64,000 nucleotides of DNA from JANMDU01 sp031418715 (GTDB lineage Bacteria; Pseudomonadota; Gammaproteobacteria; Burkholderiales; Burkholderiaceae_C): the NCBI GenBank assembly GCA_031418715.1, contig JANOJL010000002.1, positions 124,001 through 188,000 of the forward strand, given 5' to 3'. The notes under the pieces were generated by a model. It did not search any database, had not been told where the DNA came from, and saw only the letters and a program-made list of their open reading frames with translations. This document shows positions 35,762-43,823 of the stretch, piece by piece (positions within the stretch are counted from its first letter, which is position 1; the number at the start of each line of letters is the position of its first letter). Both the position numbers and the translations under genes were made by a program.

Positions 35762-37183
35762 TCACGATCTGGTGCGCGTCCGTGCCAGCGGGGGATTTCT
35801 AGCAAAGTAGCGTAGCAGGCCGCGCATGATGCCGTCTGCGAGTTGGTCTTGGTAGGCTTCGTCGCGCAGTTTTTGCTCTTCTTCGGGGTTGCTGATGAAG
35901 GCGGTTTCGATCAAGACACTGGGGATATCGGGCGCTTTGAGCACGGCGAAGCCGGCTTGCTCTACGCGCGGTTTGTGCAGCTTGGCGAAGCTGCCGATTT
36001 CTCCGAGCACAGTGGAGCCGAGCTTTAGGCTGTCGTTGATCTGCTGGGTGGTGCTCATGTCGAGCAGGGCGCGCTGCAACTGTGCGTCTTTGGTTTGCAC
36101 ACTGATGCCGCCCACGGCATCCGCGCTGTTTTCTTTCTGAGCCATGTAGCGGGCGGAGGCGCTGGATGCGCCTCTTTCGCTGAGAGCGAAGACGCTGGCA
36201 CCGCGTGCGGTGGGCGTGGTGTAGGCATCGGCATGGATGCTGATGAACAAATCAGCCTGTACGCGCTGCGCCTTTTGCACGCGAATATGCAATGGCACGA
36301 AGAAATCGCCATCACGGGTGAGGAAGGCGCGCATCGGGCTGCCTTTAAGAGAGGTGGCATTGATGCGCTCACGCAGTTTTTTGGCGATGGAGAGCACGAT
36401 GTCTTTCTCTTTCGTGCCTGCTGGGCCAATCGCGCCGGGGTCTTCGCCGCCGTGGCCGGGATCGAGCGCGATGATGATGAGGCGGTCTGTGGCAGCTGCT
36501 GGAGCTGAATTTTTAGAGGGATTCTGGGCGTTACCCGTTATAAAATCTGCGCGAGGTGCTATTGTTTTAGTAGCAATAGGCGAAGCGCTGGAGGTGGCCG
36601 TGGGCACTGGATTTCGGCCTGATTGCTGGCTAATGAGATCGCCAAGTGGATCTGGGCGCGCTGCGCTGGCGGCGGCGGCGGGTTTGTCTGCTGCCGCTGA
36701 TAAAGAGCTATTCTTGGCGCGCTCCTTCTCGGCGAGCAAGGCTAAAAGCGGATCAACCGCTTCAGTAGGATAAAAATCAAACACCAGCCGATGCTGGTAA
36801 GCAGCGATCGGCGGCAGATTAAATACTTGGGGCAGGGCGCTCTGCTTCAAATCAATCACCAGCCGAATCACGCCCGGTGCATTCCTCCCCACGCGAATGC
36901 CGCTGATGAAAGGATCGTCACTCTTCACACTGCCCACCAGCTCGCGCAGCTGAGGCGAGAGTTCAATGCCTTCAATATCCACCGCCAAACGCGGCGGGCT
37001 ACTCACGAAGAATTGCTTGGCGTTCAACAGCCCATCGCTTTCAATCGTGACCCGTGTGTAATCTTGCGCAGGCCACACTCGAACTCCTAAAATCGTAGCA
37101 CCCCACGCAATCTCTGTAACGCCTAGAAGCAGAACTAGGCTGCCAAATTGCAGCGCATCACGGCGCGAGGAATCGAAGCTCAT
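35762..37183 (-). CDS. amiC: N-acetylmuramoyl-L-alanine amidase, AmiC type
   Basis: 473 residues. A signal peptide (RRDALQFGSLVLLLGVTEIA) with two Arg may be a Tat signal, as in AmiC. An AMIN domain (about 30-130) targets the septum. A disordered linker follows, then the zinc amidase_3 domain: ALDPGHGGEDPGA, KEKDIVLSIA, SIHADAY and SVLIETAFISN supply the His/Glu ligands and catalytic Glu. It cleaves peptide stems from murein during daughter-cell separation. A dispersed repeat is inserted in frame in the linker (about residues 203-224). It overlaps tsaE by ATGA. Confidence 0.92.
   Translation of the reverse strand: MSFDSSRRDALQFGSLVLLLGVTEIAWGATILGVRVWPAQDYTRVTIESDGLLNAKQFFVSSPPRLAVDIEGIELSPQLRELVGSVKSDDPFISGIRVGRNAPGVIRLVIDLKQSALPQVFNLPPIAAYQHRLVFDFYPTEAVDPLLALLAEKERAKNSSLSAAADKPAAAASAARPDPLGDLISQQSGRNPVPTATSSASPIATKTIAPRADFITGNAQNPSKNSAPAAATDRLIIIALDPGHGGEDPGAIGPAGTKEKDIVLSIAKKLRERINATSLKGSPMRAFLTRDGDFFVPLHIRVQKAQRVQADLFISIHADAYTTPTARGASVFALSERGASSASARYMAQKENSADAVGGISVQTKDAQLQRALLDMSTTQQINDSLKLGSTVLGEIGSFAKLHKPRVEQAGFAVLKAPDIPSVLIETAFISNPEEEQKLRDEAYQDQLADGIMRGLLRYFARNPPLARTRTRS
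36513..36575 (-). repeat. Dispersed TATAACGG repeat inside amiC, in frame
   Basis: On the minus strand the copy reads TTGCTACTAAAACAATAGCA, then CCTCGCGCAGATTTTATAACGGG. It encodes ATKTIAPRADFITG between the AMIN and amidase domains, in the same reading phase as the copies in the acylase and DUF748 genes. Confidence 0.8.
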
Positions 37184-37677
37184 GCGATCAACTCCTTGCC
37201 AAGCTTTGTGAAGGCCTGCACGCTGACACTTCGTGAATCATCGCCATTTGCCGTGATGTGTAAAGCCAAATCAGGCAAAGGCATCGCGCCTTGCGCGTTT
37301 TCCGGCCATTCCACCAGTTTCAACCCGGTGCTGGCCAGCAAGTCGCGAAAACCAGCTTCTTCAAACTCGCGTGAATCGGCAAATCGATACAGATCGAAGT
37401 GCCAAATGTTCAACTCGCCAAAGGGCGTTTGCGCTGTGTGCGGCTCAACCACAGCATAACTCGGGCTTTTGATACGCCCTTGCACACCCAGCGCGCGCAG
37501 CAGATGCCGCACAAACGTCGTTTTACCAGCACCTAAATCGCCATGCAGCTCGATCAAAGCCTGATGCAAGGCGGGGCGGGCAGCCAAGCGCTCCGCAAAG
37601 CCCTGCGTGGCAGCTTCATCGGGCCAAACAAGAGTTTCTACAATCAAAGGGTGCTGACCACTCAAACCAAAATCCAT
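37180..37677 (-). CDS. tsaE: tRNA threonylcarbamoyladenosine biosynthesis ATPase TsaE
   Basis: 165 residues. The P-loop HGDLGAGKTTFVRHLLRALG, KSPSYAVVEPH and HFDLYRFADSREFEEAGF are the TsaE signature. TsaE is the ATPase of the TsaBDE complex that makes t6A37 in ANN-decoding tRNAs in the cytoplasm. Overlap with amiC by four bases is a common arrangement in proteobacteria. queG starts 13 bases away in the opposite direction. Confidence 0.93.
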   Translation of the reverse strand: MDFGLSGQHPLIVETLVWPDEAATQGFAERLAARPALHQALIELHGDLGAGKTTFVRHLLRALGVQGRIKSPSYAVVEPHTAQTPFGELNIWHFDLYRFADSREFEEAGFRDLLASTGLKLVEWPENAQGAMPLPDLALHITANGDDSRSVSVQAFTKLGKELIA

Positions 37678-37689
37678 CCTGAAGAATTC

Positions 37690-38751
37690 ATGAACAAACT
37701 GCGCTTATGGGGCGCAGAGTTGGGATTGTCTCAAATTGGCGTGGCTGGTGTGGATTTGAGCGATGCAGAACCAGAGTTACAAGCATGGCTAGCGGCCGGT
37801 TTTCATGGCGAAATGCATTACATGGAAGCGCATGGCATGAAGCGCGCCCGTCCTGCCGAGCTTGTACCCGGCACAGTGAGCGTGATCACGGCGCGGTTGG
37901 ATTATTTGCCTGCATCGCAGGGGGAACATTGGCAGGCCATAGAGTTTTCAAGGCTTGAGAAGCCGGGCGAAGGCATTGTCTCAGTCTACGCGCGAGGGCG
38001 TGATTATCACAAAGTGTTGCGTAGCCGTTTGCAAAAGCTCGCAGACAAAATCACGCAAGAGATTGGCGAATTTGGCTACCGCGCCTTTACCGATTCAGCG
38101 CCGATCTTAGAAGCTGCGCTTGCGACGCGCAGCGGCATCGGCTGGCGCGGCAAACACACGCTCGTGCTCTCGCGCGAAGGCGGCAGCATGTTTTTCCTAG
38201 GCGAAATCTTTGTAGACTTTACTTTGCCCACTACCGAGCCCGCATCAGCCCACTGCGGCAGTTGCACCAGTTGCATCGATGTTTGCCCCACAAAAGCTAT
38301 TTTGGCACCCTATCTCTTAGATGCGAGGCGCTGCATTTCTTACCTCACAATCGAGCACAGCGGCCCTATCCCGTTGGAGCTTCGCCCCCTGATCGGCAAC
38401 CGTATCTACGGCTGCGACGACTGCCAACTCATCTGCCCTTGGAACAAATTCGCTCAACGCAGCGCATTGCCTGATTTTGATGAGCGCGCCGGCCTCTCAG
38501 GCCAGCAATTAGTGACGCTTTTCAAATGGAGCGAAGAAGATTTTCTGCGCTACACAGAAGGCAGCGCGATTCGCAGGATTGGGCATGAGAAATGGCAGCG
38601 CAACATCGCGGTGGCGATGGGGAATGCCTTGCGAAATCCCTCGCTTGTATGCGCTGATCGAGCAGCAATCGTAGAAATTTTAGGCAACAAAAAGCCCAGT
38701 GTCAGCGCTCTTGTGTTGGAGCACATCGACTGGGCATTGCTGGTTGCCTGA
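37690..38751 (+). CDS. queG: Epoxyqueuosine reductase QueG
   Basis: 353 residues from ATG 37690; a GTG at 37651 would restore about 13 N-terminal residues usual in the family and overlap the start of tsaE. Features are GRDYHKVLRSRLQKLA, TDSAPILEAALATRSGIGWRGKH, and two ferredoxin-type cluster motifs: CGSCTSCIDVCPTKAI and CDDCQLICPWN. QueG reduces epoxyqueuosine to queuosine in tRNA using cobalamin and two [4Fe-4S] clusters. It is divergent from tsaE, another tRNA modification gene. Confidence 0.93.
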   Translation: MNKLRLWGAELGLSQIGVAGVDLSDAEPELQAWLAAGFHGEMHYMEAHGMKRARPAELVPGTVSVITARLDYLPASQGEHWQAIEFSRLEKPGEGIVSVYARGRDYHKVLRSRLQKLADKITQEIGEFGYRAFTDSAPILEAALATRSGIGWRGKHTLVLSREGGSMFFLGEIFVDFTLPTTEPASAHCGSCTSCIDVCPTKAILAPYLLDARRCISYLTIEHSGPIPLELRPLIGNRIYGCDDCQLICPWNKFAQRSALPDFDERAGLSGQQLVTLFKWSEEDFLRYTEGSAIRRIGHEKWQRNIAVAMGNALRNPSLVCADRAAIVEILGNKKPSVSALVLEHIDWALLVA

Positions 38752-38756
38752 GGGAA

Positions 38757-38797
38757 AACACCAATTTTCTCACCCTTAGCGTCCGAAAATTGGTGTT
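38757..38797. terminator. Bidirectional terminator between queG and PPIase gene
   Basis: A perfect 13-bp inverted repeat, AACACCAATTTTC (38757-38769) and GAAAATTGGTGTT (38785-38797), lies between the convergent queG and parvulin genes. Its A/T-rich stem base can act in both directions. Confidence 0.75.
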
Positions 38798-38804
38798 CGG
38801 TTTC

Positions 38805-39590
38805 TTACTCCACCTTAGCCTTATCCCGCAAACCCTTCTGGAAGGCCTGCATTTTCTGCTGCGCCAATTGTTGGGTAATTTGTGGTTTGACTTGATCCAT
38901 TGGAGGCAATTGCGTTTCGCGCACGTCGTCAACGCGGATGATGTGGAAGCCGAATTGGCTTTTCACAGGCGTATCAACCATCTTGCCTTTGGCCAGCTTC
39001 ACCATGGCTTCGGAGAACTCTTTCACGTAGCTGCCGGGTGCTGCCCAATCCAGATCGCCGCCATTAGCGCCTGAGCCTGGATCTTTGGAGTTTTTCTTGG
39101 CGATGTCTTCAAACTTACCGCCTTTTTTGATGTCTGCAATCAGCTTGACAGCATCGGCTTCTTTTTCCACCAAGATGTGACGAGCGCGATACTCTTTGCC
39201 GCCGTTGGCAGCGGCGAATTTGTCGTATTCAGCTTTGATATCTGCATCAGACACAGGGTTTTTCTTCTGGAAGTCTGCCATCAGCCCGTTGATGAGCAAC
39301 TGTTGGCGGGCAATTTCCATTTGGGTACGGAAGTCTTCGGTGGCGTCAAGTCCCATTTTTTGGGCTTCTTGCATAAAGACCTCGCGAGAAATCACGGCTT
39401 CTTTCGCCTGAGCCTGAATTTCTGGCGTGACAGCCCGCCCACCTAACTGCGAGTTGAATTGCTTGAGCAATTCATCCACTCGACTGCTAGGAACAGGCTT
39501 GCCATTAACAATAGCCACGTTTTGCGCAAATGCTGCGCCAGACAGACCGATCATGAGGCTCAGAGCCAATACGGACAACTTCAATTTCAT
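38805..39590 (-). CDS. Parvulin-type peptidyl-prolyl cis-trans isomerase, exported
   Basis: 261 residues. The ATG at 39590 sits six bases after AGGAA and is preferred over the ATG six bases upstream. It has a signal peptide (MKLKLSVLALSLMIGLSGAA, FAQ), a SurA-like N-terminal helical region and one PpiC/parvulin domain (YRARHILVEKEADAVKLIADI, GANGGDLDWAAPG, QFGFHIIRVDDV). It is a periplasmic foldase for outer membrane or exported proteins. Together with bolA and yciB it forms a minus-strand group. Confidence 0.9.
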   Translation of the reverse strand: MKLKLSVLALSLMIGLSGAAFAQNVAIVNGKPVPSSRVDELLKQFNSQLGGRAVTPEIQAQAKEAVISREVFMQEAQKMGLDATEDFRTQMEIARQQLLINGLMADFQKKNPVSDADIKAEYDKFAAANGGKEYRARHILVEKEADAVKLIADIKKGGKFEDIAKKNSKDPGSGANGGDLDWAAPGSYVKEFSEAMVKLAKGKMVDTPVKSQFGFHIIRVDDVRETQLPPMDQVKPQITQQLAQQKMQAFQKGLRDKAKVE

Positions 39591-39609
39591 CTTCATTTCC
39601 TATCAAAAT

Positions 39610-39876
39610 TTACTTCACGACTTCAATGGCCAAGGCATGCAAACCTCGCTCCAAAAAACCTTGACATGCATCATACACAAGCCGATGCGCCTGCACGCGG
39701 GACTTTTCCACGAAGTGTGGCGAAGCAATGCGAACACGAAGATGCGTTCCTACGCCAGTTCCATCGGGGTTGCCCATGTGCCCAGCATGGGCGGCAGACT
39801 CATCCAACACTTCGAGTTGGGTGGTCTGTAATTGTTCCTGCAAATGGCGCTGTACTTCTTGAGCTGTGGCGATCAT
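39610..39876 (-). CDS. bolA: BolA family protein
   Basis: 88 residues starting MIATAQEVQRHLQEQL. The core HLRVRIASPHFVEKSRVQAHRL and HALAIEV match BolA, whose conserved Cys/His region works with monothiol glutaredoxins in iron handling and in morphology control. The ATG overlaps the stop of yciB (ATGA), which sets the start. The gene before the PPIase in transcription order is a common Burkholderiales arrangement. Confidence 0.88.
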   Translation of the reverse strand: MIATAQEVQRHLQEQLQTTQLEVLDESAAHAGHMGNPDGTGVGTHLRVRIASPHFVEKSRVQAHRLVYDACQGFLERGLHALAIEVVK

Positions 39877-40406
39877 TCTTCTTCCTTGGGCAAATGCTTG
39901 GCAATGTAAAAACCTTGCGCTACCAAAAACACAATTGGAAAGGCATAACCCCAGAGCTTGAAATTCACCCACTGATCGGTGGTGTAGAAATAGGCAACGA
40001 GGGCATTTAACGCAGCCATAAAAAAGGTGTAAGCCACCCAAGCCACGGTGAGATTGCGCCACACCTGCTCAGGCAATACCAATGCATTGCCCAACATCAT
40101 GCGCAGGAAATTCTTGCGAAAACCCCACAGGCCAATTGCCAAAGCCAGCCCCATGGCGGTGTAAAGCATGGTGGGCTTGATTTTGATGAAGCGCTCGTCG
40201 TGCAGCAGCAGCGTGAGCGCGCCAAAGCCGAGCACCAAGCCGAGCGTGACTTTGTGAATCATCTGCAAGCGCCCATCGAGCTTGTACAAAATAGACATTT
40301 GTACGATGGTGGCCACCATGATCACGCCCGTGGCCACATAAATGTCGTACATCTTGTAGGCACCGAAGAAAAGAAGAATCGGCAGAAAATCGAGAAGTTG
40401 CTTCAT
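39873..40406 (-). CDS. yciB: Inner membrane septation protein A
   Basis: 177 residues from MKQLLDFLPILLFFGAYKMY. Five or so hydrophobic segments and the motifs KPTMLYTAMGLALAIGLW and WVNFKLWGYAFPIVFLVAQG identify the YciB/IspZ (septation protein A) family, involved in envelope maintenance and division. The longer upstream frame is derived from a dispersed repeat and was excluded. It is translationally coupled to bolA. Confidence 0.92.
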   Translation of the reverse strand: MKQLLDFLPILLFFGAYKMYDIYVATGVIMVATIVQMSILYKLDGRLQMIHKVTLGLVLGFGALTLLLHDERFIKIKPTMLYTAMGLALAIGLWGFRKNFLRMMLGNALVLPEQVWRNLTVAWVAYTFFMAALNALVAYFYTTDQWVNFKLWGYAFPIVFLVAQGFYIAKHLPKEEE

Positions 40407-40419
40407 TTTTAGGTCAAAT

Positions 40420-40471
40420 AGGCCAGTAGCCGTTATAAATCGTGCGTGGTGTGCTATCAATTTTATACTAA
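40420..40471 (-). repeat. Dispersed TATAACGG repeat, intergenic copy
   Basis: Minus-strand copy upstream of yciB: TAGTATAAAATTGATAGCAC, then ACGCACGATTTATAACGGCTACTGG. It fills most of the gap between yciB and msrB. Confidence 0.75.
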
Positions 40472-40485
40472 GGTCGGCTTCTACT

Positions 40486-40899
40486 TCAGGCTGCTTTGAA
40501 ATCCAGCGAGGCGGAATTCATGCAGTAGCGCAAGCCGGTGGGCGCGGGGCCGTCGGCGAACACATGACCCATGTGTGCGCCACAATCAGCGCAATGCACT
40601 TCGGTGCGCTTCATGAACAAAATACCATCGACCTTCTCGCCGACTGCGTCTTTGGACAGTGGTTGAAAGAATGAAGGCCAGCCGGTGCCACTGTCGAATT
40701 TGGTGCTTGAATCGAAGAGCGGTTTGCCGCAGCAAACGCAGGTGTAGGTGCCGGCTTGCTTGTTGTCGGCGTATTTGCCAGTGAACGCTCTTTCTGTGGC
40801 TTCATGTCTTGTGACATCGAAGGCCAAGGGCTCAGCGCCTTTTTCTTTGAGCAGAGTGCGCCATTGGTCGTCGGATTTTTGGATTTTGTAGGTGGTCAT
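40486..40899 (-). CDS. msrB: Peptide-methionine (R)-S-oxide reductase
   Basis: 137 residues. Two CxxC zinc pairs (CVCCGKPLFDSSTKFDSGTG and HCADCGAHMGHVFAD) and the catalytic Cys in RYCMNSASL identify MsrB, which reduces methionine-R-sulfoxide with thioredoxin. No signal peptide, so cytoplasmic. It lies 24 bp downstream of the selO gene in the same direction, and both act in redox homeostasis. Confidence 0.94.
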   Translation of the reverse strand: MTTYKIQKSDDQWRTLLKEKGAEPLAFDVTRHEATERAFTGKYADNKQAGTYTCVCCGKPLFDSSTKFDSGTGWPSFFQPLSKDAVGEKVDGILFMKRTEVHCADCGAHMGHVFADGPAPTGLRYCMNSASLDFKAA

Positions 40900-40922
40900 G
40901 TGGAGTTACCTAGTTTCAGGCC

Positions 40923-42392
40923 TTAAGAAGAACAAGAGATCTCAATCGTAGAGGCCCATTCTGGCGGGAAAGTTGCGTACTGCTCCATGCCAGCCAGCTC
41001 ATTAAATGGTGATTCCAGCAGCTTTTGCAAGCGCTTTAGCTCGCTGAAGTCTTTCAGTTTTGCCGTCCGAATGGCCTGCTCGCCCAGATGGTTGCGCAGC
41101 ACATACGCAGGGTTGGTTTTGAGCATCAAATCAGCATCTACCCTGCAAGGAATCTTCGCAGAGTGCTCTTGAAATGATAGTAGCCAAGCATCAAAAGCTT
41201 CGCGATCTAGAAACATATCGCGCACTGGGTCAAATTGCAGGGATGCCGTTGCATGGCTCAAACGCCGCCAGAAGATCGTGTAATCCACTTTATCTTTAGC
41301 CAGCAGCTTCAAAATGCCTTCAACCACCGCTTTCGAGCTTTCGGTAACAGCCGCCTCAGGCAGCCCGAGCTTAGCGCTCATGCGCTTGTGCAGCTCCGCT
41401 GGGAAGAGGGTTTTGTAAGGCTCCAGCGCGGCCACAGCCAGATCTGGCTCGCCGTCGGGGGAAATCAGCGGCAAAAGGGCTTGGCCCAAGCAGAAGAGAT
41501 TCCAGTAAGCGATATTGGGCTGCTTGTTGTAAGCGTAGCGGCCTCTGTCATCCGAGTGGTTGCAAATGTGGTTCGGATCAAAAGCATCGAGAAACTGAAA
41601 AGGCCCGTAATCCATGGTGAGGCCGAGGATGCTCATGTTATCGGTGTTCATGACGCCATGGCAAAAGCCCACGGCTTGCCATTGGGCGATCATCTTCGCA
41701 GTGCGCTCGCCCACGGCTTCCAAAAGGGCGGCATACGGGTTGGCTGCATCCTTGCAAGCCGGGTAAAAGCGCTCAATCACGTAATCGGCGAGCTTCTTAA
41801 GCTCTTCCGTCATCCCGTTATAAGCAAAATGCTCAAAATGCCCAAAGCGAATGAAGCTGGGTGCCACACGGGTCACCACGGCCGCCGTCTCGATCTCCTC
41901 GCGGCGAATCGGCGCATCCGAGCCCGTCACGCACAGCGCCCGAGTGGTGGCAATGCCCAGGCCATGCATCGCCTCTGAGCAAAGAAACTCGCGGATCGAG
42001 CTGCGCAGCACCGCCCGCCCATCGCCCCCGCGCGAGTAAGGCGTGCGCCCCGCGCCCTTGAGCTGAATCTCCTGCAGCTGGTTTTGCGCATCACGCAGCT
42101 CACCAAGCAGCAAAGCCCGCCCATCGCCAAGCTGCCCCGCCCACTGCCCAAACTGATGCCCGCTGTAAACGGAAGCCAGCGGCTGGCTACCGGGGAACAG
42201 GGCGTTGCCCGTCAAAGCCTGTAAAGCCTCATCGCTCTCCAGCCAGTTGTCTTCTAAACCCAGCGCCTTGGCCACCGACTGGCTTTGCCCGACGATATAA
42301 GGGGAGGGCAGAGGCTGAGCGTTTAAGTGGGTGTAAAAGCTGCCGCCGAGTTGAGCGAAGCTTTGATGATCTTTTGAAAAGTACATACCCAT
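40923..42392 (-). CDS. selO: Protein adenylyltransferase SelO (YdiU/UPF0061)
   Basis: 489 residues (a second Met two codons in is equally possible). YSGHQFGQWAGQLGDGRALLLGE, QLKGAGRTPYSRGGDGRAVLRSSIREF and GVMNTDNMSILGLTMDYGPF are hallmarks of SelO, a pseudokinase-fold enzyme that transfers AMP to proteins, often redox enzymes. The family is widespread; in most bacteria the C-terminal selenocysteine is replaced by Cys. Here the protein ends EISCSS, consistent with such a Cys. Transcribed with msrB. Confidence 0.93.
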   Translation of the reverse strand: MGMYFSKDHQSFAQLGGSFYTHLNAQPLPSPYIVGQSQSVAKALGLEDNWLESDEALQALTGNALFPGSQPLASVYSGHQFGQWAGQLGDGRALLLGELRDAQNQLQEIQLKGAGRTPYSRGGDGRAVLRSSIREFLCSEAMHGLGIATTRALCVTGSDAPIRREEIETAAVVTRVAPSFIRFGHFEHFAYNGMTEELKKLADYVIERFYPACKDAANPYAALLEAVGERTAKMIAQWQAVGFCHGVMNTDNMSILGLTMDYGPFQFLDAFDPNHICNHSDDRGRYAYNKQPNIAYWNLFCLGQALLPLISPDGEPDLAVAALEPYKTLFPAELHKRMSAKLGLPEAAVTESSKAVVEGILKLLAKDKVDYTIFWRRLSHATASLQFDPVRDMFLDREAFDAWLLSFQEHSAKIPCRVDADLMLKTNPAYVLRNHLGEQAIRTAKLKDFSELKRLQKLLESPFNELAGMEQYATFPPEWASTIEISCSS

Positions 42393-42439
42393 ATTGTCCC
42401 AGACAGGCTTGGGTCTGGCTTGAATGCTTTAGAAGGCCA

Positions 42440-42511
42440 TTTTCATTAGCGATTTAGGCCTTAAGCCGTTATAAAATATACGCAAGTCGCTATCAAAATA
42501 ATAGCTTGGGA
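42440..42511 (-). repeat. Dispersed TATAACGG repeat, intergenic copy
   Basis: Minus strand: AAGCTATTATTTTGATAGCG, then ACTTGCGTATATTTTATAACGG and a GCTTAAGGCC tail. It lies in the gap between the agmatine-deiminase-like and selO genes. Confidence 0.78.
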
Positions 42512-42562
42512 AATCTCGCTATATATGGTTTTTAGCCGACAGGATTCAACCGTGTTGGTTGA

Positions 42563-43666
42563 TCACACCATGGGCTCTTGCTGTGTCGTGCAGTGAATGC
42601 CGCCGCCGCCCGCTGCAATGCCATCAATATTGAGCTGAACGACTTTGCGCTCTGGAAAGAGCCGCTGCAAGGTTTGCTTTGCAGCTAAATCGGTTTTTGA
42701 ATCGCCAAATTCAGGCGCGATCACTGCGCCATTGCACACATAAAAATTGATGTACCCGCCGGCAAATTCATCATTTTCAAACTTCTTGCGTACCTTGGAG
42801 GGGGCCTCCAGCACAGCCACTTCCAGCTTGCGCCCCTGCGCATCCGTCGCAGCACGCAATATTTCCAAATGCTTCTTAGTAACTAAATGGTCATAGGATG
42901 CAGGATCAGGATCAAACCCGGCCACCACAACCCCAGGGTTGGCAAAACGAGCGTAAAAATCGGTATGGCCGTCGGTGATGTCCTTTCCCTTGATCCCGGG
43001 AAGCCAAATGATCTTGTCAAGGCCCAACAGTTGCTTCAATTGATCTTCGCAGGCCGGTTTGCTGACGCCAGGGTTGCGGTTCGCGTTGAGTACGCAACTC
43101 TCGGTGATGATCGCTGTGCCATGCCCGTCCACCTCGATGCCTCCACCTTCCAAAATCAATTGGGATGGAATGCGCTGCGCGCCTACTTTCTTCGTCACAA
43201 AACCAGCGACTTTTGCATCACGATCAAAATCTTGCTTCTTACCCCAGCCATTGAAATTGAAGTCTACCCCCGCTTTCTTGCCGCTTTCAGTCACCACGAA
43301 GACCGGGCCGCTATCTCTGATCCACAGATCATCCAACGGGCAAACCATCAGCTCAACTGAATTGCCCACCAGTTTGCGCGCGGTGGCCTGATCTTGCTGG
43401 TTGACCAGCATCGTGACGGGCTCAAAGGCGGCGATCGTGCGAGCGATCAAGGCAAGGTTTCGCTGCACTTCGGGCAAAAGCTTGGCTCCCCAAACCTGCT
43501 GATTGGCACCAAAAGCCATCCAAGTGCGCTTGTGCAGCTCGCTTTCATCAGGCATGAACCAAGTGTTTTTATCGGTCTTCACCGCAAAGGCTTGGCCAAC
43601 GAAAGCAGGAAGCGCTATCGCTGAAACGATTCCCAATGAATTGATAAAGCTGCGCCGATTTGGCAT
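42563..43666 (-). CDS. Tat-exported agmatine deiminase / peptidylarginine deiminase family protein
   Basis: 367 residues. The N-terminus has a twin-arginine motif (NRRSFINSLG) and hydrophobic region ending GQAFA, predicting Tat export. The catalytic core follows the guanidino-modifying fold: DDLWIRDSGPVFVV, ILEGGGIEVDGHGT, DGHTDFYARF and the nucleophile Cys in AGGGGIHCTTQQEP. Family enzymes hydrolyse agmatine to N-carbamoylputrescine. Most are cytoplasmic, so a periplasmic version suggests use of external agmatine or a related substrate. Confidence 0.87.
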   Translation of the reverse strand: MPNRRSFINSLGIVSAIALPAFVGQAFAVKTDKNTWFMPDESELHKRTWMAFGANQQVWGAKLLPEVQRNLALIARTIAAFEPVTMLVNQQDQATARKLVGNSVELMVCPLDDLWIRDSGPVFVVTESGKKAGVDFNFNGWGKKQDFDRDAKVAGFVTKKVGAQRIPSQLILEGGGIEVDGHGTAIITESCVLNANRNPGVSKPACEDQLKQLLGLDKIIWLPGIKGKDITDGHTDFYARFANPGVVVAGFDPDPASYDHLVTKKHLEILRAATDAQGRKLEVAVLEAPSKVRKKFENDEFAGGYINFYVCNGAVIAPEFGDSKTDLAAKQTLQRLFPERKVVQLNIDGIAAGGGGIHCTTQQEPMV

Positions 43667-43823
43667 GGTTTTCGTCTCCAAGATCAAGCACGGATGCTCA
43701 ATTATCTACGCCAAGCGCAACGCCACATAGCGCCAATTGGCAACAGGGTCACACTAGGGCAATTGCGCATCATTGGGATGAGGTTTTTGCCCGATACTCA
43801 AGCTCATATTTCAGGAGTCTCCC

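Noticed and set aside
41805..41835. CCGTTATAA-like match to the dispersed repeat inside selO
   Set aside because: Only the core octamer matches; the surrounding sequence codes for the conserved SelO segment FGHFEHFAYNG, with no palindromic head or tail, so it is a chance match.
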